Source of the DNA: Lachnospiraceae bacterium
Lineage (GTDB): Bacteria; Bacillota; Clostridia; Lachnospirales; Lachnospiraceae
Assembly: GCA_017434885.1 (NCBI GenBank)
Contig: JAFSGE010000025.1
Span: forward strand, 124,001 to 188,000
Length of the DNA stretch: 64,000 nt
Direction of reading: 5' to 3'
The notes beneath the pieces were generated by a model. The model did no database searches and had not been told where the DNA came from. It worked only from the letters and a program-made list of their open reading frames with translations. Within the stretch, counting starts at the first letter, position 1, and each line of letters starts with the position of its first letter. Below, one piece after another: positions 1-8,393 of the stretch. A program made the position numbers and the translations under genes.

Positions 1-1
1 T

Positions 2-1753
2 GTAAGGTGTTGTTTGAAATATGGAGGATACTTTGTTGCAGAGTTGATTTTGGCATACATACTTGCAAGGGTTGTGGTACAGGGAAATACCATTATCGGA
101 GATGCCATTGATGATATGCTTGCGGGAGAGACTGTAAACCCCGGAGCGTTTATGGGCGTTCTTCTGGGACTTACGGCGGCAGGATTTGCAGCAGCTTTTT
201 TTAAAAGTATTTTTGCATCGTGGTTTAGCATTAAAGTACAGGCTGCTTACAAGAATATGGTGGCGAGGAAATTGTACCGTTTGGAGTACCGCTATTTTGA
301 TCAAAACGGTTCGGCATCTGTGATTAATAAGGTGAATACCGATATTGCGGAAACGGATAATCTATTAAGTCAGAATGTGCCGGAAATATGTACGAATCTG
401 GTTGCCATGATAACCTATGCCGTTTACATCGGACAGATTAATTTAGGACTTCTTTTCCTGATGTTGATTTGTTATCCGTTTATCTTTTGGTTTACCAATA
501 AAGTAGTAAAAAAGATTCAAAGTCTGCGAAAGGTTTTCAGGCAAAAGTCAGATATTATTACGGAAATTTCGCAGGATTGTGTAAGCGGTATACTGGTGCT
601 GAGAGCCTTCGGTGCAGAAGACTATTTTCAGGAAAAACTGAATGCAGCGGCGGATGATTTGGTGGCAAACGAGGCAAAGAGGGTACGCATCACAAATAAC
701 GTGTTAATTATCCGAAGACTCTTGCAATGGATGCCCAATATTATCTGTGCGGTATATGCGTATGTAATGGTATTGCAGGGAAATATCAGTCTTGGTGAAC
801 TGGTGGTATTCCTTATGATTTTACAAAGGTTTGTGGATGCCTTTGTGGGAGTGCCCTTTAATCTGGTAGATGCAAGAGAGTGTATGGTGTGCGTAGGGCG
901 TGTGGAAGAAATTCTTACTCAGCCGGATGAACCAAGTGGTACTGCAATGGAAGGTGTTGCGGGTAAAGTAACCGGTGCAGATGAAGAAACAGAGGACGAA
1001 ACGGTGATATCCTTCCGAAATGTCAGCTTTTCCTATGTAGATGGTAAAGAGGTGTTGAAGCAACTTTCTTTTCGGATAAAAGAAAATACAAGTGTGGCCT
1101 TTGTAGGAGACTCCGGCGGGGGAAAGAGTACGATTTTTCATCTTTTGTGCGGATTTTATCAGCCGGATATGGGTACATATGAATTGTTTGGAAGAGATTT
1201 TAAGGAATGGAATGCGGAGGCGGCAAGAGAACACATGGCACTGGTGTCGCAGAATGTTTTCCTGTTCCCGACCACAATAAGGGAAAATGTGCGTTACGGC
1301 AATTTTGATGCCACTGACGAGGAAATTGTAGAGGCATGTAAAAATGCAAGAATTCACGATTTTATTATGGGTTTGCCGGAAGGATATGACAGTATTGTAG
1401 GTGAGAGGGGTATTTTGCTTTCAGGCGGAGAGAGGCAGAGAATTTCCATCGCCAGAGCTTTTCTCAAGAATGCGCCGATTCTTTTATTGGATGAACCTAC
1501 TTCTGCTATTGATGTGGAGACGGAAAAGTTAATTCAGGAAGCGCTTGAGGGGCTTTCAGACAACAGAACATGTATTACGATTGCACACAGGCTTTCCACC
1601 ATTCAGAATGCAGATGAGATTATGGTTTTGAAGGATGGAATTATAGCAGAGAAGGGAACACATAAGGAACTTTTGGATAAAGGCGGTATTTATTCTGCCA
1701 TGTACGGGAAAGAGGAAAAGGAGGTGCAGGATGAAGCAGTGGAGCATATTTAA
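2..1753 (+). CDS. ABC exporter subunit, membrane plus ATPase domains (5' partial)
   Basis: Half-transporter of the type I ABC exporter class: an N-terminal membrane domain (about residues 1-310) and a C-terminal ATPase. The ATPase shows Walker A GDSGGGKST, signature LSGGERQ, Walker B ILLLDEP and the H-loop AHRLST, so it looks catalytically complete. The frame is open to the left edge. A TTG at position 14 could be read as a start, but the sequence there is already entering the first membrane helix, so I think roughly 15-20 N-terminal residues lie outside the window. The stop overlaps the start of the next ABC gene by about 20 bases, so the two probably form a translationally coupled heterodimer. 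The substrate cannot be told from sequence (drug, peptide or lipid are all possible). Confidence 0.9.
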   Translation, partial: VRCCLKYGGYFVAELILAYILARVVVQGNTIIGDAIDDMLAGETVNPGAFMGVLLGLTAAGFAAAFFKSIFASWFSIKVQAAYKNMVARKLYRLEYRYFDQNGSASVINKVNTDIAETDNLLSQNVPEICTNLVAMITYAVYIGQINLGLLFLMLICYPFIFWFTNKVVKKIQSLRKVFRQKSDIITEISQDCVSGILVLRAFGAEDYFQEKLNAAADDLVANEAKRVRITNNVLIIRRLLQWMPNIICAVYAYVMVLQGNISLGELVVFLMILQRFVDAFVGVPFNLVDARECMVCVGRVEEILTQPDEPSGTAMEGVAGKVTGADEETEDETVISFRNVSFSYVDGKEVLKQLSFRIKENTSVAFVGDSGGGKSTIFHLLCGFYQPDMGTYELFGRDFKEWNAEAAREHMALVSQNVFLFPTTIRENVRYGNFDATDEEIVEACKNARIHDFIMGLPEGYDSIVGERGILLSGGERQRISIARAFLKNAPILLLDEPTSAIDVETEKLIQEALEGLSDNRTCITIAHRLSTIQNADEIMVLKDGIIAEKGTHKELLDKGGIYSAMYGKEEKEVQDEAVEHI

Positions 1754-3377
1754 ACAGACCATGCGTGTGATGGGAAAACATTGTCCGGCTTATCTTCTCG
1801 GAATTTTCTTTATGAGTACATGTTGGGCGGCGTTTTCCGTTATGACGTCTATTTTGCTAAAAAATGTAGTGGATGCGGCGCAGTCTGCACAGGTAAACAG
1901 GATTCCCTGGATTATTGCTGGCAATATTCTGGGTGGTGTCGTGATTCTGCTTCTTTATCGTGCAGGAGCGATTGTGTACAATGTGGAGGCAAAGCGTGCC
2001 CACGGAACCGTTTGCAAGAAAGTTTTTCATCATGAAGTGAGACTGCCCTATGCTTATTACGAAAAGCATCACAGTGGTGAATTTATTTCCAAGCTTTCTT
2101 ATGACTTAGAGAAAATGGGAAGTATTTACGGTTCCAGACTGAGAAGAACGGTGGCACCGATTTTACAGGTAATTGTATATCTGATTCCTATGATGATTCT
2201 AAGTTGGCAGATTACATTTTGCCTTATTGGGGTGAATCTGATTATGCTATTGATTAACGGATTGCTTATCAAACCAATCAGGGAAGTCTCCAAGGAACTC
2301 TCCGAAACAAACAGTAAAATGACAGAGAAAATGTCAAATCTGCTTCAAGGAATGGAGCAGGCGCGCATGTATCGTGCCGGACTGCGAACAGTTGATGAGT
2401 TTGTTTCTGAAAATGAGAAGTATGTAAAGCAAAATAATAAGAAGATTGTTTATACGGCAATTTTAGAAAGCTGCAGTAACGGATTTGACCTCTTGTGCGC
2501 ACTTGCATTTTTGATGCTTGGTATTTATTTTGTGCAAAGCGGGCAAACAACGTTGGGCTCACTGACAGCTATTTACTCCTTGTACGGAACCTTTTCTTTC
2601 CAGTTTTTACAGCTTGGAAGATATTTGCCGGAATTAATCGGTTGTTTGGTAAATGCACAGAATATTTTTGAATTTCTTGAGGAAGAAGAGGAACCGGAAA
2701 ATTGGTATGGGAAAGACGCTTCAAAAGCAGATGGTGCCATGATACATTTTGACGGAATCGAATTCTGTTACAGGGAAGATAAACCGCTGCTAAAGGATTT
2801 TTCCATGCGGGTTACAGAGGGGGAAAGTGTGGCAATCACAGGATCTTCCGGCAGCGGAAAGACAACCGTTTCCAAACTGCTTTTATCTCTCTATCCGGTG
2901 ATAGGCGGGGAGTGGTTTTTGAATGGAAAGTCCTGTTATGATTTGAGCAACAGTGAAATCAGAAGTCAGATTGCTTATGTTCCCCAGGAACCTTATTTGT
3001 TTCATGAAAGTATTAAGGAAAATATCAGAATCGGTAAGCCGGATGCCACAGATGAAGAGATTGTAAATGCGGCAAAAATGGCATATGCCCATGAGTTCAT
3101 TATGCAATTGGAAAACGGTTATGATACCAACGTGGGAGAGCGCGGGAACAATCTCTCCGGCGGACAAAAACAGCGAATTGCCATTGCCAGAGCGATTTTG
3201 AAGGAAGCGCCTATTATATTACTTGATGAAGCAACTTCTGCACTGGATAATGAATCGGAACGGTTGGTAAATGAAGCCTTGAAGCAAATGAAAAATAAAA
3301 AGACAATTCTCATGATAGCCCACAGACCGTCCACAATAGCACTTGCGGACAGAAAAGTGGCAGTCGGAGGGGAATGA
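1731..3377 (+). CDS. ABC exporter subunit, membrane plus ATPase domains
   Basis: Second half-transporter, 548 residues, partner of the overlapping upstream gene. The membrane domain covers about residues 1-310. The ATPase has Walker A GSSGSGKTT, signature LSGGQKQR, Walker B IILLDEATSALD and the H-loop histidine in AHRPST. The protein stops about ten residues after the H-loop region (ADRKVAVGGE), some 20 residues short of the usual end with its ENGRIVEEGTH-like segment. All catalytic motifs are present, so this is probably a naturally short tail rather than a broken gene. The start sits inside the end of the upstream frame, after an AAGGAGG-type ribosome site. Confidence 0.92.
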   Translation: MKQWSIFKQTMRVMGKHCPAYLLGIFFMSTCWAAFSVMTSILLKNVVDAAQSAQVNRIPWIIAGNILGGVVILLLYRAGAIVYNVEAKRAHGTVCKKVFHHEVRLPYAYYEKHHSGEFISKLSYDLEKMGSIYGSRLRRTVAPILQVIVYLIPMMILSWQITFCLIGVNLIMLLINGLLIKPIREVSKELSETNSKMTEKMSNLLQGMEQARMYRAGLRTVDEFVSENEKYVKQNNKKIVYTAILESCSNGFDLLCALAFLMLGIYFVQSGQTTLGSLTAIYSLYGTFSFQFLQLGRYLPELIGCLVNAQNIFEFLEEEEEPENWYGKDASKADGAMIHFDGIEFCYREDKPLLKDFSMRVTEGESVAITGSSGSGKTTVSKLLLSLYPVIGGEWFLNGKSCYDLSNSEIRSQIAYVPQEPYLFHESIKENIRIGKPDATDEEIVNAAKMAYAHEFIMQLENGYDTNVGERGNNLSGGQKQRIAIARAILKEAPIILLDEATSALDNESERLVNEALKQMKNKKTILMIAHRPSTIALADRKVAVGGE

Positions 3378-3430
3378 CAGGTAAAAGTAAGCAGGAAAAT
3401 TGAAAAATAAGAAGACACAAAGAAGATAAC

Positions 3431-3470
3431 AGCCGGACTGTGAAGATAATGCGGTCCGGCTGCTTTTCTG
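3431..3470. terminator. Rho-independent terminator between convergent genes
   Basis: An 8-bp perfect stem AGCCGGAC / GTCCGGCT (3431-3438 with 3454-3461) is followed by GCTTTTCTG. It ends the ABC exporter operon and may also stop the convergent Rpn-family gene. Confidence 0.8.
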
Positions 3471-3487
3471 TAAATGGTAAGTAGAAA

Positions 3488-4408
3488 TTATTCTTTGCCC
3501 AGTGCTTCTTTTAACGCTGCATTTTCAGCTTTTAGCACAGCAATTTCTTCATCCTTTTCTGCAATAACTGCTGCAAGTTCTTCTTCATGTTGTTTTTCGA
3601 TGATATCAATGTCAAGAATTAAAGATTCGTCTGTAAGCATGTTCAATACCTCCATCTCTTCATAATGAGAATAAATATGCTGATATAACTGGTGCGTCAG
3701 GCGTTTTAAACGTCTGGCATCATTATCGGTTATATTGTTTAACGTCAAATTATGCTCTATTGTTTCGATTATATCATGCTCTATCAGATATTGCAATGCT
3801 TTCAGATTTTCTTCGGAACGCTCTTTTTTCATGATATCTCTGAGCTTGAGAAGTTGAAAGGGAATCAGGATAATCATTTTTTTGTTATTAAGCTCTTCTA
3901 AGGAGGCTTCTAAAAATTTAAACGTGGAAACCTTGTACAGAAAGCTGCCCTGGGTACCGAAATTCAACCGCAGACAGTATTCGTCGGGGACTTTTGAGGC
4001 AGAGTTGAGATAGATAATCTTTGGCTCAGGAAACAGAAGTTCACAGCCGCTTTCGGTAGTGCTTTGTTCTATGTATCCTTCTGTATCGGTGAGAAGATTA
4101 ACTGCATAGCGGCGATTTCTGTCAGCATGTCCGTAGCCATAATCGAAGACCCGAAAGACAATGTCTTCATCTTCTGTCATCTGGGCTTCCATGTGATAAC
4201 TGTGGTTGCCGTTGATGGTCAGAATGGTATCGGCTAAAATGCGCCGAAGCTCGTTGTTTTCGAACTCTGTCCAGTTGTAAGTGACATTACTGTCAGTCGG
4301 ATAACAGGTGTCAAACAGGCCGTTAATTAAGTTGATAACCGCTTTCGATGAAAGGGTTAAGATTTTTTTAAATACTTTGTCATAGATATGATAGATATTT
4401 TGAGACAT
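3488..4408 (-). CDS. Rpn-family PD-(D/E)XK nuclease / putative transposase
   Basis: 306 residues. The N-terminal half looks like the Rpn (recombination-promoting nuclease) family: a conserved start with YDKVFKKIL, then an aspartate in ADTILTI and the E-x-Q variant of the nuclease core in YHMEAQ (about residues 60-76). Known members are PD-(D/E)XK nucleases once called transposases; they often occur as many copies per genome. The last 45 residues form a heptad-like charged helix (KDEEIAVLKAENAALKEAL), likely a coiled coil for oligomerisation. It stands alone, convergent with the ABC exporter operon. A fragment resembling the C-terminal part of the same family lies at 31985-32332. Confidence 0.75.
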   Translation of the reverse strand: MSQNIYHIYDKVFKKILTLSSKAVINLINGLFDTCYPTDSNVTYNWTEFENNELRRILADTILTINGNHSYHMEAQMTEDEDIVFRVFDYGYGHADRNRRYAVNLLTDTEGYIEQSTTESGCELLFPEPKIIYLNSASKVPDEYCLRLNFGTQGSFLYKVSTFKFLEASLEELNNKKMIILIPFQLLKLRDIMKKERSEENLKALQYLIEHDIIETIEHNLTLNNITDNDARRLKRLTHQLYQHIYSHYEEMEVLNMLTDESLILDIDIIEKQHEEELAAVIAEKDEEIAVLKAENAALKEALGKE

Positions 4409-4676
4409 AAATGATTTCCTCCTAATCAGATGTGATAGTAATGTGGTAAAAAGATATTATGGCACCCTCAAAGGCATCACCTCGCAATCGGTTGATAATG
4501 ATAAGTTTGACAATCAAAACCTCAAATGAAAAGTTTGGTTGAAAAAACCAAAGATAAATGGAACTTTATTGAATAAGCCGACACGCTTTGCAAGTCGGTG
4601 TTTCGTTACATCCGAACGGATAATGGAAGAATACCACAAAAGAGAAGGTAATGCAATAAATAAAGATAAAATCCTC
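4409..4676. other. Intergenic stretch with two hairpins, no gene seen
   Basis: Divergent gap between the Rpn-family gene and the purine operon. It holds TTTGGTT / AACCAAA (4534-4540 with 4546-4552) and CCGAC / GTCGG (4578-4582 with 4594-4598). The second, preceded by AATAAG, resembles the hairpin repeat found at 39197 and 44627. I see no convincing coding frame. Confidence 0.4.
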
Positions 4677-4706
4677 TTGCAAATTTCTGTAATCTCATGT
4701 TACTAT
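4677..4706 (+). promoter_or_regulatory. Candidate sigma-A promoter for the purine riboswitch operon
   Basis: TTGCAA (4677-4682), 18-bp spacer, TACTAT (4701-4706). The predicted start near 4713 falls just before the first paired helix of the riboswitch at 4721, which supports the assignment. Confidence 0.5.
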
Positions 4707-4718
4707 GATTGCAGATAA

Positions 4719-4841
4719 AGAGCTGTGCAACTGGCGGAAGACGGGAAACCGTTGTGAGAGCACTCACAGGGAGCACAGTTTTGATGAGAATGCCGACCGC
4801 CTGGGCGAACACTGTTAATGTGTGCCGCTCAGGCGGTTTTT
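4719..4841 (+). promoter_or_regulatory. ZTP (pfl) riboswitch with expression platform
   Basis: Seen: outer helix AGCTGTGC (4721-4728) pairing with GCACAGTT (4773-4780), the conserved ACTGGCGGAA-type segment, GGGAAACC, GGGAGCAC, and downstream the hallmark CCGCCTGGGC (4797-4806). This arrangement matches the ZTP/pfl riboswitch, which senses the AICAR derivatives ZMP and ZTP when 10-formyl-tetrahydrofolate is short. The hallmark is also the 5' arm of a terminator, so ligand binding should block termination and turn the operon on. The downstream genes are purO and purH, the enzymes that consume ZMP, which is the expected regulon. I am confident of the class; the pseudoknot was not computed. Confidence 0.9.
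4796..4841 (+). terminator. Riboswitch terminator (expression platform)
   Basis: ACCGCCTG (4796-4803) pairs with CAGGCGGT (4830-4837), followed by a T run (4837-4841). The 5' arm is shared with the ligand-binding core of the ZTP riboswitch, so folding is mutually exclusive. Confidence 0.85.
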
Positions 4842-4862
4842 ATGAATAGGAGGCAAAAGAGG

Positions 4863-5576
4863 ATGAAAATGTTATCACTGAAAGAAGAACTTGCAAACAA
4901 TGCTTACCCCGGACGCGGAATTGTTATCGGAAAGACACCCAACGGAAAGTATGCGGTAACAGCTTACTTTATTATGGGAAGAAGCTCCAATAGCCGTAAT
5001 CGTGTCTTTGTAGAGGACGGACAGGGAATCCGTACACAGGCTTTTGACCCTTCCAAGTTAGAAGACCCCAGCCTGATTATCTATGCACCGGTAAGAGTAC
5101 TTGGCAACAAGACTATCGTGACAAACGGTGACCAGACAGATACTATTTATGAAGGTATGGACAAGCAGCTTACTTTTGAACAGTCACTCAGAAGCCGCGA
5201 ATTTGAACCCGATGGTCCTAACTACACACCTCGTATCTCCAGTGTGATGCATATCGAAAACGGTACTTACAATTATGCAATGTCTATCTTAAAGAGCAAC
5301 AACGGTAACCCTGAAAGCTGTAACAGATACACATTTGCCTATGAAAACCCTGTAGCGGGTGAGGGCCATTTTATTCATACATATATGCATGACGGCAATC
5401 CCCTTCCCAGCTTTGAAGGAGAACCTAAGTTAGTGGATATGATGGATGATATGGAAGCATTTACCGACATGCTTTGGGAAAATTTAAACGAAGAAAATAA
5501 GGTATCTCTTTTTGTAAGATACATTAATATCCAAACCGGTCAGTACATGACAAAGATTGTGAACAAGAACAACTAA
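4863..5576 (+). CDS. purO: IMP cyclohydrolase, PurO type
   Basis: 237 residues, resembling the PurO-type IMP cyclohydrolase family (first known from archaea, also found in Clostridia), which closes FAICAR to IMP in the last step of purine synthesis. Family-like stretches include NPYPGRG-type ANNAYPGRGIVIG near the N-terminus and NYTPRISSV in the middle. I chose ATG 4863 because AGGAGG lies at 4848-4853; an upstream in-frame ATG at 4818 falls inside the riboswitch terminator and has no ribosome site. It is followed after 20 bases by the AICAR transformylase gene, so together they replace the usual bifunctional PurH. Control is by the ZTP riboswitch just upstream. Confidence 0.85.
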   Translation: MKMLSLKEELANNAYPGRGIVIGKTPNGKYAVTAYFIMGRSSNSRNRVFVEDGQGIRTQAFDPSKLEDPSLIIYAPVRVLGNKTIVTNGDQTDTIYEGMDKQLTFEQSLRSREFEPDGPNYTPRISSVMHIENGTYNYAMSILKSNNGNPESCNRYTFAYENPVAGEGHFIHTYMHDGNPLPSFEGEPKLVDMMDDMEAFTDMLWENLNEENKVSLFVRYINIQTGQYMTKIVNKNN

Positions 5577-5596
5577 CAAAGATAAGGAGATAAGCG

Positions 5597-6775
5597 ATGA
5601 ACGAAATCGAATTGAAATATGGCTGTAACCCCAATCAGAAACCTTCCCGCATTTACATGGAAGATGGCAGTGAGCTTCCTGTTACCGTATTAAACGGCAA
5701 ACCCGGATATATTAATTTCCTGGATGCTTTCAACGGTTGGCAGCTTGTGAAAGAATTAAAGAAGGCAACAGGACTTCCGGCTGCAACTTCCTTTAAGCAC
5801 GTATCCCCTGCCGGTGCGGCAGTAGGTCTTCCTCTTGATGAAACCCTTGCAAAGATTTACTGGGTAGATGATTTGGGAGAACTTTCTCCTCTTGCATGTG
5901 CATATGCAAGAGCAAGAGGTGCAGACAGAATGAGTTCCTTTGGTGATTTTATTGCTCTTTCCGATATTTGTGATGCAGATACCGCACGTCTGATTAAGAG
6001 AGAAGTTTCTGACGGTGTTATTGCTCCCGGATATACTGAGGAAGCACTTGAAATGTTAAAAGCAAAGAAAAAAGGTGCTTATAATGTCATTCAGATTGAT
6101 GAAGCATATGTTCCTGCTCCTGTTGAGAAAAAGCAGGTATACGGCATTACCTTTGAACAGGGAAGAAATGAACTTGACATCAATGATGAGCTTCTTTCCA
6201 ATATCGTAACCAAGAACAAAGAAATTCCTGAAAGCGCATTGATTGATATGAAGATTGCGCTGATTACTTTAAAGTATACACAGTCCAATTCCGTATGCTA
6301 TGTAAAGGACGGACAGGCAATCGGTATCGGTGCCGGACAGCAGTCAAGAGTTCATTGTACAAGGCTTGCGGGACAGAAGGCAGACAACTGGTTCCTTCGT
6401 CAGTCTCCTCAGGTGCTTGGTCTTCAGTTTGTAGATACTCTCGGCAGAGCAGAAAGAGACAATGCCATCGATAATTATATCGGTGATGAGTATATGGATG
6501 TTTTGGCAGAAGGTGCATGGCAGAATATCTTTAAGGTGAAGCCTGCCGTATTTACTGCAGAGGAAAAGAGAGCATGGCTTGATAAGATGCAGGACGTAAC
6601 CTTAGGTTCTGATGCATTCTTCCCCTTCTCTGACAATGTAGAGCGTGCTCGTAAGAGCGGCGTGAAGTATATCGCGCAGCCCGGCGGCTCTGTAAGAGAT
6701 GACTTGGTAATTGAATGTTGCGACAAGTATGATATGGCAATGGCATTTACTGGCATCAGATTGTTCCATCACTAG
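5597..6775 (+). CDS. purH: AICAR transformylase (PurH formyltransferase domain alone)
   Basis: 392 residues, corresponding to the AICAR formyltransferase part of PurH: it adds a formyl group from 10-formyl-tetrahydrofolate to AICAR to give FAICAR. The family segment KHVSPAGAA (about residues 67-75) is clear, as is the substrate-binding stretch NSVCYVKDGQAIGIGAGQQSR (shown here only as its central GIGAGQQSR). The N-terminal IMP cyclohydrolase domain of ordinary PurH (about 200 residues) is absent and its job is taken by the adjacent purO product. The ribosome site AAGGAG precedes ATG 5597. Its substrate ZMP is the ligand class of the upstream riboswitch, which gives a direct feedback logic. 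Confidence 0.9.
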   Translation: MNEIELKYGCNPNQKPSRIYMEDGSELPVTVLNGKPGYINFLDAFNGWQLVKELKKATGLPAATSFKHVSPAGAAVGLPLDETLAKIYWVDDLGELSPLACAYARARGADRMSSFGDFIALSDICDADTARLIKREVSDGVIAPGYTEEALEMLKAKKKGAYNVIQIDEAYVPAPVEKKQVYGITFEQGRNELDINDELLSNIVTKNKEIPESALIDMKIALITLKYTQSNSVCYVKDGQAIGIGAGQQSRVHCTRLAGQKADNWFLRQSPQVLGLQFVDTLGRAERDNAIDNYIGDEYMDVLAEGAWQNIFKVKPAVFTAEEKRAWLDKMQDVTLGSDAFFPFSDNVERARKSGVKYIAQPGGSVRDDLVIECCDKYDMAMAFTGIRLFHH

Positions 6776-6806
6776 GAGAAAATTGTCAGTGAATTTGTGA
6801 TATTCA

Positions 6807-6835
6807 TTGAGAAAAACTGAATATTCTGTTATAAT
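6807..6835 (+). promoter_or_regulatory. Sigma-A promoter of the glycerol operon
   Basis: TTGAGA (6807-6812), 17-bp spacer, perfect TATAAT (6830-6835). Predicted start near 6842, only a few bases before the leader hairpin at 6846. Confidence 0.8.
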
Positions 6836-6845
6836 AGTAAAAGCG

Positions 6846-6892
6846 GACCATACAAAAAATGAAGCAGAGAAATTTTTTGTATGGTCGTTTTT
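6846..6892 (+). terminator. Leader terminator / attenuator of the glycerol operon
   Basis: A perfect 15-bp inverted repeat (6846-6860 with 6872-6886; arm begins GACCATACAAAAAAT) followed by GTTTTT, lying between the promoter and the first gene. In Bacillus the glycerol genes glpFK and glpD have such leader terminators, read through when the GlpP antiterminator and glycerol-3-phosphate are present. The same logic is inferred here; no glpP gene is in the window. Confidence 0.8.
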
Positions 6893-6923
6893 GCATTTGG
6901 AGAGTTGTTTCGGAGGAAGTGCT

Positions 6924-8393
6924 ATGCGGGATATCGTATCGAGAGACAGAGAGTTTGATGTACTGATTGTAGGGGCTGGTGTCAGCGGAAGTGCTGTGGC
7001 AAGAGAATTATCAAAGAAAAAAATAAATATTGCAGTACTGGATAAGGCTTCCGATATCTGCGAGGGAACCTCCAAAGCAAACAGCGGAATTGCCCATGCG
7101 GGATTTGATGCCAAGCCGGGAACCTTGAAAGCAAAGCTGAATATACGGGGAAGTCAAATGATGGAGCAGCTTGCAAAAGAGCTTGATTTTCCGTACAAAA
7201 GAAACGGTTCTCTGGTTCTTTGCTTTGATGAGACAGAAATCGGAAAACTGGAAGAATTAAAGCAGCGCGGTACTGCAAACGGCGTAGAGGCGTTGGAAAT
7301 TATAAATAAAGAACAGATTTTGGAAATGGAGCCTTCTGTATCTTCTAAGGTGGTGGCGGCGCTGCATGCGCCTACGGGTGCCATTATTTGTCCCTTCGGG
7401 CTGAACCTTGCATTGGCAGAAAATGCAGTCTCTAACGGAGTGCAGTTCTTCTTAAAAACAAAGGTGGAAAATATTAAAAAAGAAGATAAGGGATTTGAAG
7501 TAATAACATCGAAGGGGAGTTTTCGTGCAAAAGTGATTATCAACGCGGCGGGAGTCTATGCTGACAAGATACATAATATGATTTCCATGGAAAATGACAG
7601 GCTGGAAATCACACCCAGAAAGGGAGAATATCTTCTTTATGACAAAAAGGTGGGAAGTATGGTGTCGCATACCTTATTCCAATTACCCACTGCCCTTGGG
7701 AAAGGAGTCTTGGTAACTCCTACGGTACACGGAAATCTGCTTACCGGACCTACTGCAGTGGACGGGGAAGATAAAGACGACGCGGCAACTACCGCAGAGG
7801 GGGTTTCACTTATCTTACAAAAAGCGGCAGACAGTATGGAAAGAGTACCAGCCACAGATGTGATTACTTCTTTTGCGGGACTGCGTGCCCATGAAAAAGG
7901 CGGAGACTTTGTGATTGGTGAGGTGAACGGTGTACCGGGCTTTTTTGATGTGGCAGGAATTGAATCTCCCGGTCTTACCTGCGCCCCTGCTATCGGAGAA
8001 TATGTGGCATCAATGATAAGTGAATATCTGCAAGCGGAAGAAAACAAAGATTTCTTCGGATTCAGGAAAGATATTGCCCATATGGCGCAGATGACTGTTC
8101 AGGAGCAGCAAAAGTTGATTCACGGTAATCCGGCTTATGCTAATGTGATATGCCGTTGTGAGATGATAACAGAGGGGGAAATCTGTGCGGCGATTCACAG
8201 ACCTTTGGGAGCAACCACAGTGGATGGTATTAAGAGACGGACCAGAGCGGGAATGGGACGATGCCAGTCAGGCTTTTGCCTTCCGAAGGTAGTGGAAATT
8301 CTGGCAAGAGAGCTTGGAGTTTCGGAAAGTGAAATCTGCAAAAACGAAGAAGGTTCTGTTTATCTTCTTCCTGAGGAAGGAGGAGAGGGATGA
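6924..8393 (+). CDS. FAD-dependent glycerol-3-phosphate dehydrogenase-like oxidoreductase with BFD-type iron-sulfur domain
   Basis: 489 residues, GlpA-like. The N-terminal FAD fold shows VLIVGAGVSGSAVAREL (about residues 12-28) and the GIAHAGFD segment. The C-terminal 100 residues carry a BFD-like domain with four cysteines in CRC...GRCQSGFC, a likely [2Fe-2S] site. The family oxidises glycerol-3-phosphate to dihydroxyacetone phosphate. ATG 6924 is chosen for its GGAGG site at 6912-6916; the frame is open back to 6807, but that stretch is promoter and leader terminator. It overlaps the next gene by four bases and shares an operon with glpK, which supports the role. L-2-hydroxyglutarate oxidase-like activity is an alternative for this family. 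Confidence 0.85.
   Translation: MRDIVSRDREFDVLIVGAGVSGSAVARELSKKKINIAVLDKASDICEGTSKANSGIAHAGFDAKPGTLKAKLNIRGSQMMEQLAKELDFPYKRNGSLVLCFDETEIGKLEELKQRGTANGVEALEIINKEQILEMEPSVSSKVVAALHAPTGAIICPFGLNLALAENAVSNGVQFFLKTKVENIKKEDKGFEVITSKGSFRAKVIINAAGVYADKIHNMISMENDRLEITPRKGEYLLYDKKVGSMVSHTLFQLPTALGKGVLVTPTVHGNLLTGPTAVDGEDKDDAATTAEGVSLILQKAADSMERVPATDVITSFAGLRAHEKGGDFVIGEVNGVPGFFDVAGIESPGLTCAPAIGEYVASMISEYLQAEENKDFFGFRKDIAHMAQMTVQEQQKLIHGNPAYANVICRCEMITEGEICAAIHRPLGATTVDGIKRRTRAGMGRCQSGFCLPKVVEILARELGVSESEICKNEEGSVYLLPEEGGEG

Noticed and set aside
4818-4862. Upstream ATG extending purO by 15 codons
   Set aside because: It lies in the riboswitch terminator and lacks a ribosome site, whereas AGGAGG correctly precedes ATG 4863.
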